From NCBI GenBank assembly GCA_965659115.1, contig CBFHUP010000050.1, forward strand, positions 1 through 18,608: 18,608 bases of DNA, given 5' to 3'. A program made the position numbers and the translations under genes. Position 1 is the first letter of the stretch, and each line of letters begins with the position of its first letter. This stretch comes from UBA8752 sp965659115 (GTDB lineage Bacteria > Bacteroidota > Bacteroidia > Flavobacteriales_D > Sanyastnellaceae). The notes under the pieces were generated by a model. The model was not told where the DNA came from and made no database searches. It saw only the letters and a program-made list of their open reading frames with translations. This document shows, one piece after another, positions 16,604 through 18,608 of this stretch.

Positions 16604-16819
16604 TTAGGTGGCGGCTTCGGTGATGTCTTCTTTGCGGCACTGATCCTGAGGACGCGCACCACAAATGGAACAACTGCCGCTGTCATTTTGAAGCAAGGGG
16701 TTGTTGCTCGAACAGGTTCCACTAAACTCACCGTCTTTTTTGACGAGAATCTTGATGGCGATGCCGGCAACGCCAAGGCCGAGCAATGCAATGGCCAGAA
16801 AAACGGTGTCTGTTCCCAT
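16604..16819 (-). CDS. NqrM-like small membrane protein with four cysteines (probable Na+-NQR maturation factor)
   Basis: A 71-residue protein: one N-terminal helix (about 6-26), a basic KILVKK stop-transfer, then a soluble tail with C36 in SGTCSSNNP and C50-x2-C53-x7-C61. The layout (single helix, G-S/T-C, a CxxC pair and one last Cys) resembles Vibrio NqrM (DUF539), which is required to build the NqrD/NqrE iron centre and is encoded just after apbE. Here the gene is also directly after apbE but inverted, its TAA separated from the apbE TGA by one base. Very similar small proteins are, as far as I recall, widespread in Bacteroidota under the label membrane or secreted protein. The equivalence to NqrM is inference from layout and position. 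It has its own good promoter and may be translated from a leaderless message. Confidence 0.72.
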   Translation of the reverse strand: MGTDTVFLAIALLGLGVAGIAIKILVKKDGEFSGTCSSNNPLLQNDSGSCSICGARPQDQCRKEDITEAAT

Positions 16820-16958
16820 AAATTAAAGGTACAGGGTAGGGAGGCTGTCACAAAGCGATTATCTGAGGGCTTAAAACGCACGACACTCTTATTTAAGCCT
16901 GCGTCAAGAGGGTTTAGTCGATTAATTTATTATATTCGTAGAACGAACCAGCTTGTTG
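16820..16958. promoter_or_regulatory. AT-rich divergent spacer between the nqrM-like gene and the secreted protein
   Basis: This 139-base spacer separates two divergent genes. Its right half (about 16870-16960) is much richer in A+T than the genes. Besides the minus-strand promoter noted separately, plus-strand TATATTCG at 16931-16938 is one mismatch from TAnnTTTG and would give a leader of about 16 bases for the gene starting at 16959. A clear -33 partner is not seen. Confidence 0.3.
16824..16854 (-). promoter_or_regulatory. Promoter of the nqrM-like gene
   Basis: On the minus strand: TTTG at 16854-16851, a 19-base spacer, then TACCTTTA at 16831-16824, and the ATG at 16819 four bases later. 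This fits the Bacteroidota consensus TTTG-N19-TAnnTTTG with one mismatch in the last base. The predicted transcription start falls on or next to the A of the ATG, so the message should be leaderless. It is the best promoter in the window. Confidence 0.6.
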
Positions 16959-18608
16959 ATGCGATCCTTTCTTTCTACCCAGCGTGTAACAATAGCCTTG
17001 TTTTCCATGGTGTTTGCCATCTCTGCGCAGGCCCAAGATTGCGGTTGCTTGCCGTTTGAGGACCGTCCAACGGTCGTTTTGACGGACAACGCAGGAGTTG
17101 GAACAGGCACCCAAACATTGTCGTGCGACAACATCTACCTGCTCGACGGCTTTGTGTATGTCAACGGTGGTGATGTTCTAACGGTTGAACCGGGCACCGT
17201 GATTCAGGCCAAAGCAGGACAAGGGGCTTCGGCCAGTTGTTTAATTGTAGCCAGGGACGCGCAGATTTTGGCAGATGGCACCGCTGACTGCCCTATCATT
17301 TTTACCTATGACGGCGATCCGCTCAACGGTTCAACGCCTTACAACACCCGCGGTTTGTGGGGTGGAGTCATTGTAAATGGCAATGGCATTCTGAATACTT
17401 ACGACGGTGATGACCTCGCTGAGGGCATCATGGATGTTTCCAATACGGGCCGCGACCTCTATGGAGGCGGTGACAACGCCGAATCAAGTGGCATCATGCG
17501 TCACGTTTCCATCCGCCACGGTGGAAGTGAAATGCCCAATCCGCCTGTGAACTTTCAGAACAAAATCAACGGAGACGAAACCAATGGATTGAGCTTGAAT
17601 GGTGTGGGTTCAGGAACGATCCTCGAGCACATTGAGGTGGTCTCCACTTTGGACGATGGCCTTCAAATCATGGGAGGGTCTGCCAACATCAAATATTTGG
17701 CGCTCGCGTTTTCTTCCGAGGAAAACTTGGAGTACGACCAAGGTTGGGTAGGTGATGTCCAGTACTTCTTCAGCGTGTTGGATCAGCCGGAAGAAGTGGG
17801 GGAACTGGGTTTTGACTTGGAGGGCGATGACTTCGAGTTTCAGGATGTGACTTTGAGTTTTCTGCCCTACACGAACCCTCAAATTGCCAATTTCACGAGC
17901 ATCGGGCACCCAGGTGCAGGCGCTGTTCGCTGGCACAATGGAGCTGGAGGACGGGTGTACAATGGCATTTTCCAGAATTGGGATTATGGCATTGACTTCG
18001 AGGACGAGGATCCCTGCGACGCTTACGAGCTCTTTCTATTTGGGGAGTTGGAAATCCACAACAACCGATTCTGGAACGTCGGTGACAGTTTAGCGCTGGA
18101 CACCATGATTTTGTATGAAGGCCCGGTTTGGAATGGCAACATTCAAATCCAAAATCACTTTGTAAACAACAACAACACGGCATCGGATGCAGGCCTTGAC
18201 GACGAATTCGAGGCGCTTGCTGGATTCATCACTGCTGGATTGGACGTGTTCCCGAATGCAGGCGATTCCGTGCCTGCCGAGCACCAGCCGGTAGGTACAT
18301 TCTTCGATCCCGTCAACTATGTTGGGGCTTTTGAGCCTGGCGGTGAGAATTGGCTGGCGGGCTCCTATTTGGATCAGCTGGGACTGTTTTACCCAGGGGA
18401 CGTGCCGGGATGCATGTACAGCTGGGCTTGCAATTACAATGCCGATGCCAACAAGGACGATGGCTCATGCGACGTTGCCACTTGTGGAGGTTGTAAGTAC
18501 CCCGTGGCCGACAATTACAATGCAGAGGCCTTGTTCGACGATGGTACCTGCACATTTCCTGCCGGAGAAAGTCCCTGTCCTTCGGACGTAGACGGCGACG
18601 GCACAACA
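16959..18608 (+). CDS. Large secreted protein with cysteine-bounded NYN/DDGSC repeats, probable T9SS cargo (3' end outside window)
   Basis: An open frame of 550 codons to the window edge. ATG 16959 gives a clear signal peptide ending in AISAQA, with Q25 or D26 as likely mature start. Residues about 30-440 hold Gly/Asn-rich strands typical of a Bacteroidota surface family I know only by sequence look: LTVEPGTVIQAKAGQGA around 65-81, RGLWGGVIVNGNG, HVSIRHGG, NGLSLNGVGSGTILEHIEVV, then DDGLQIMGGSANIKYL. A parallel beta-helix is likely. Next come two repeats bounded by cysteine: C485 to C504 (CMYSWACNYNADANKDDGSC) and C512 to C531 (with DNYNAEALFDDGTC), a repeat common in secreted marine Bacteroidota proteins. 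DVDGDGT at 543-549 may begin a calcium-binding dockerin-like loop. T9SS export is inferred; the C-terminal sorting domain would lie beyond the window. Confidence 0.8.
   Translation, partial: MRSFLSTQRVTIALFSMVFAISAQAQDCGCLPFEDRPTVVLTDNAGVGTGTQTLSCDNIYLLDGFVYVNGGDVLTVEPGTVIQAKAGQGASASCLIVARDAQILADGTADCPIIFTYDGDPLNGSTPYNTRGLWGGVIVNGNGILNTYDGDDLAEGIMDVSNTGRDLYGGGDNAESSGIMRHVSIRHGGSEMPNPPVNFQNKINGDETNGLSLNGVGSGTILEHIEVVSTLDDGLQIMGGSANIKYLALAFSSEENLEYDQGWVGDVQYFFSVLDQPEEVGELGFDLEGDDFEFQDVTLSFLPYTNPQIANFTSIGHPGAGAVRWHNGAGGRVYNGIFQNWDYGIDFEDEDPCDAYELFLFGELEIHNNRFWNVGDSLALDTMILYEGPVWNGNIQIQNHFVNNNNTASDAGLDDEFEALAGFITAGLDVFPNAGDSVPAEHQPVGTFFDPVNYVGAFEPGGENWLAGSYLDQLGLFYPGDVPGCMYSWACNYNADANKDDGSCDVATCGGCKYPVADNYNAEALFDDGTCTFPAGESPCPSDVDGDGTT

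Overview
The window looks like a chromosomal segment of a Bacteroidota bacterium, most likely a marine Flavobacteriales-type lineage with a fairly high GC content (mid-50s percent by eye). Four things point there: a TonB-dependent receptor with carboxypeptidase-regulatory-like N-terminal domains, a type IX secretion (T9SS) plug protein, a complete sodium-pumping NADH:quinone oxidoreductase (Na+-NQR) operon, and -7 boxes of the Bacteroidota form TAnnTTTG. The species cannot be named from the sequence alone. Coding density is very high and no gene-free stretch exceeds 300 bases. I saw no tRNA, rRNA, CRISPR array, insertion sequence or prophage gene.

Left part, minus strand (about 7989 down to 1): apaG, a secreted beta-lactamase-family serine hydrolase, an SDR oxidoreductase, a GT4 glycosyltransferase, prfC (release factor 3), a small secreted carboxypeptidase-regulatory-like protein and a TonB-dependent receptor that runs off the left edge. 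Gaps are 52 bases or less and SDR/GT4 overlap by 4 bases, so this could be one long transcript. Likely internal promoters sit before the serine hydrolase, the SDR gene and the small secreted protein.

Centre: the T9SS plug gene (minus strand, 8042-9316) is divergent from nqrA across 136 bases. The plus strand then carries nqrA-B-C-D-E-F and apbE (9453-16602), tightly packed. ApbE is the flavin transferase expected to attach FMN to NqrB and NqrC, whose acceptor threonines are visible (T226 and T217). The cysteines of the 2Fe-2S centre of NqrF and of the NqrD/NqrE intramembrane iron centre are all present. Directly after apbE, on the opposite strand and separated by one base, is a 71-residue one-helix protein with four cysteines that resembles the Na+-NQR maturation factor NqrM.

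Right edge: divergent from the nqrM-like gene is a large secreted protein (550 residues visible, open at the window end). It has a signal peptide, a probable repeat-rich beta fold, two cysteine-bounded NYN...DDGSC-type repeats and the start of an Asp-rich tail. It is a plausible T9SS cargo.

The most interesting signals are the recurrent TAnnTTTG-like boxes ending only 3-7 bases before start codons, which suggests leaderless or near-leaderless mRNAs; the inverted nqrM-like gene with its own well-formed promoter; and a Gly-for-Ala change in the NqrC flavinylation motif. I found no clearly new multi-gene system.
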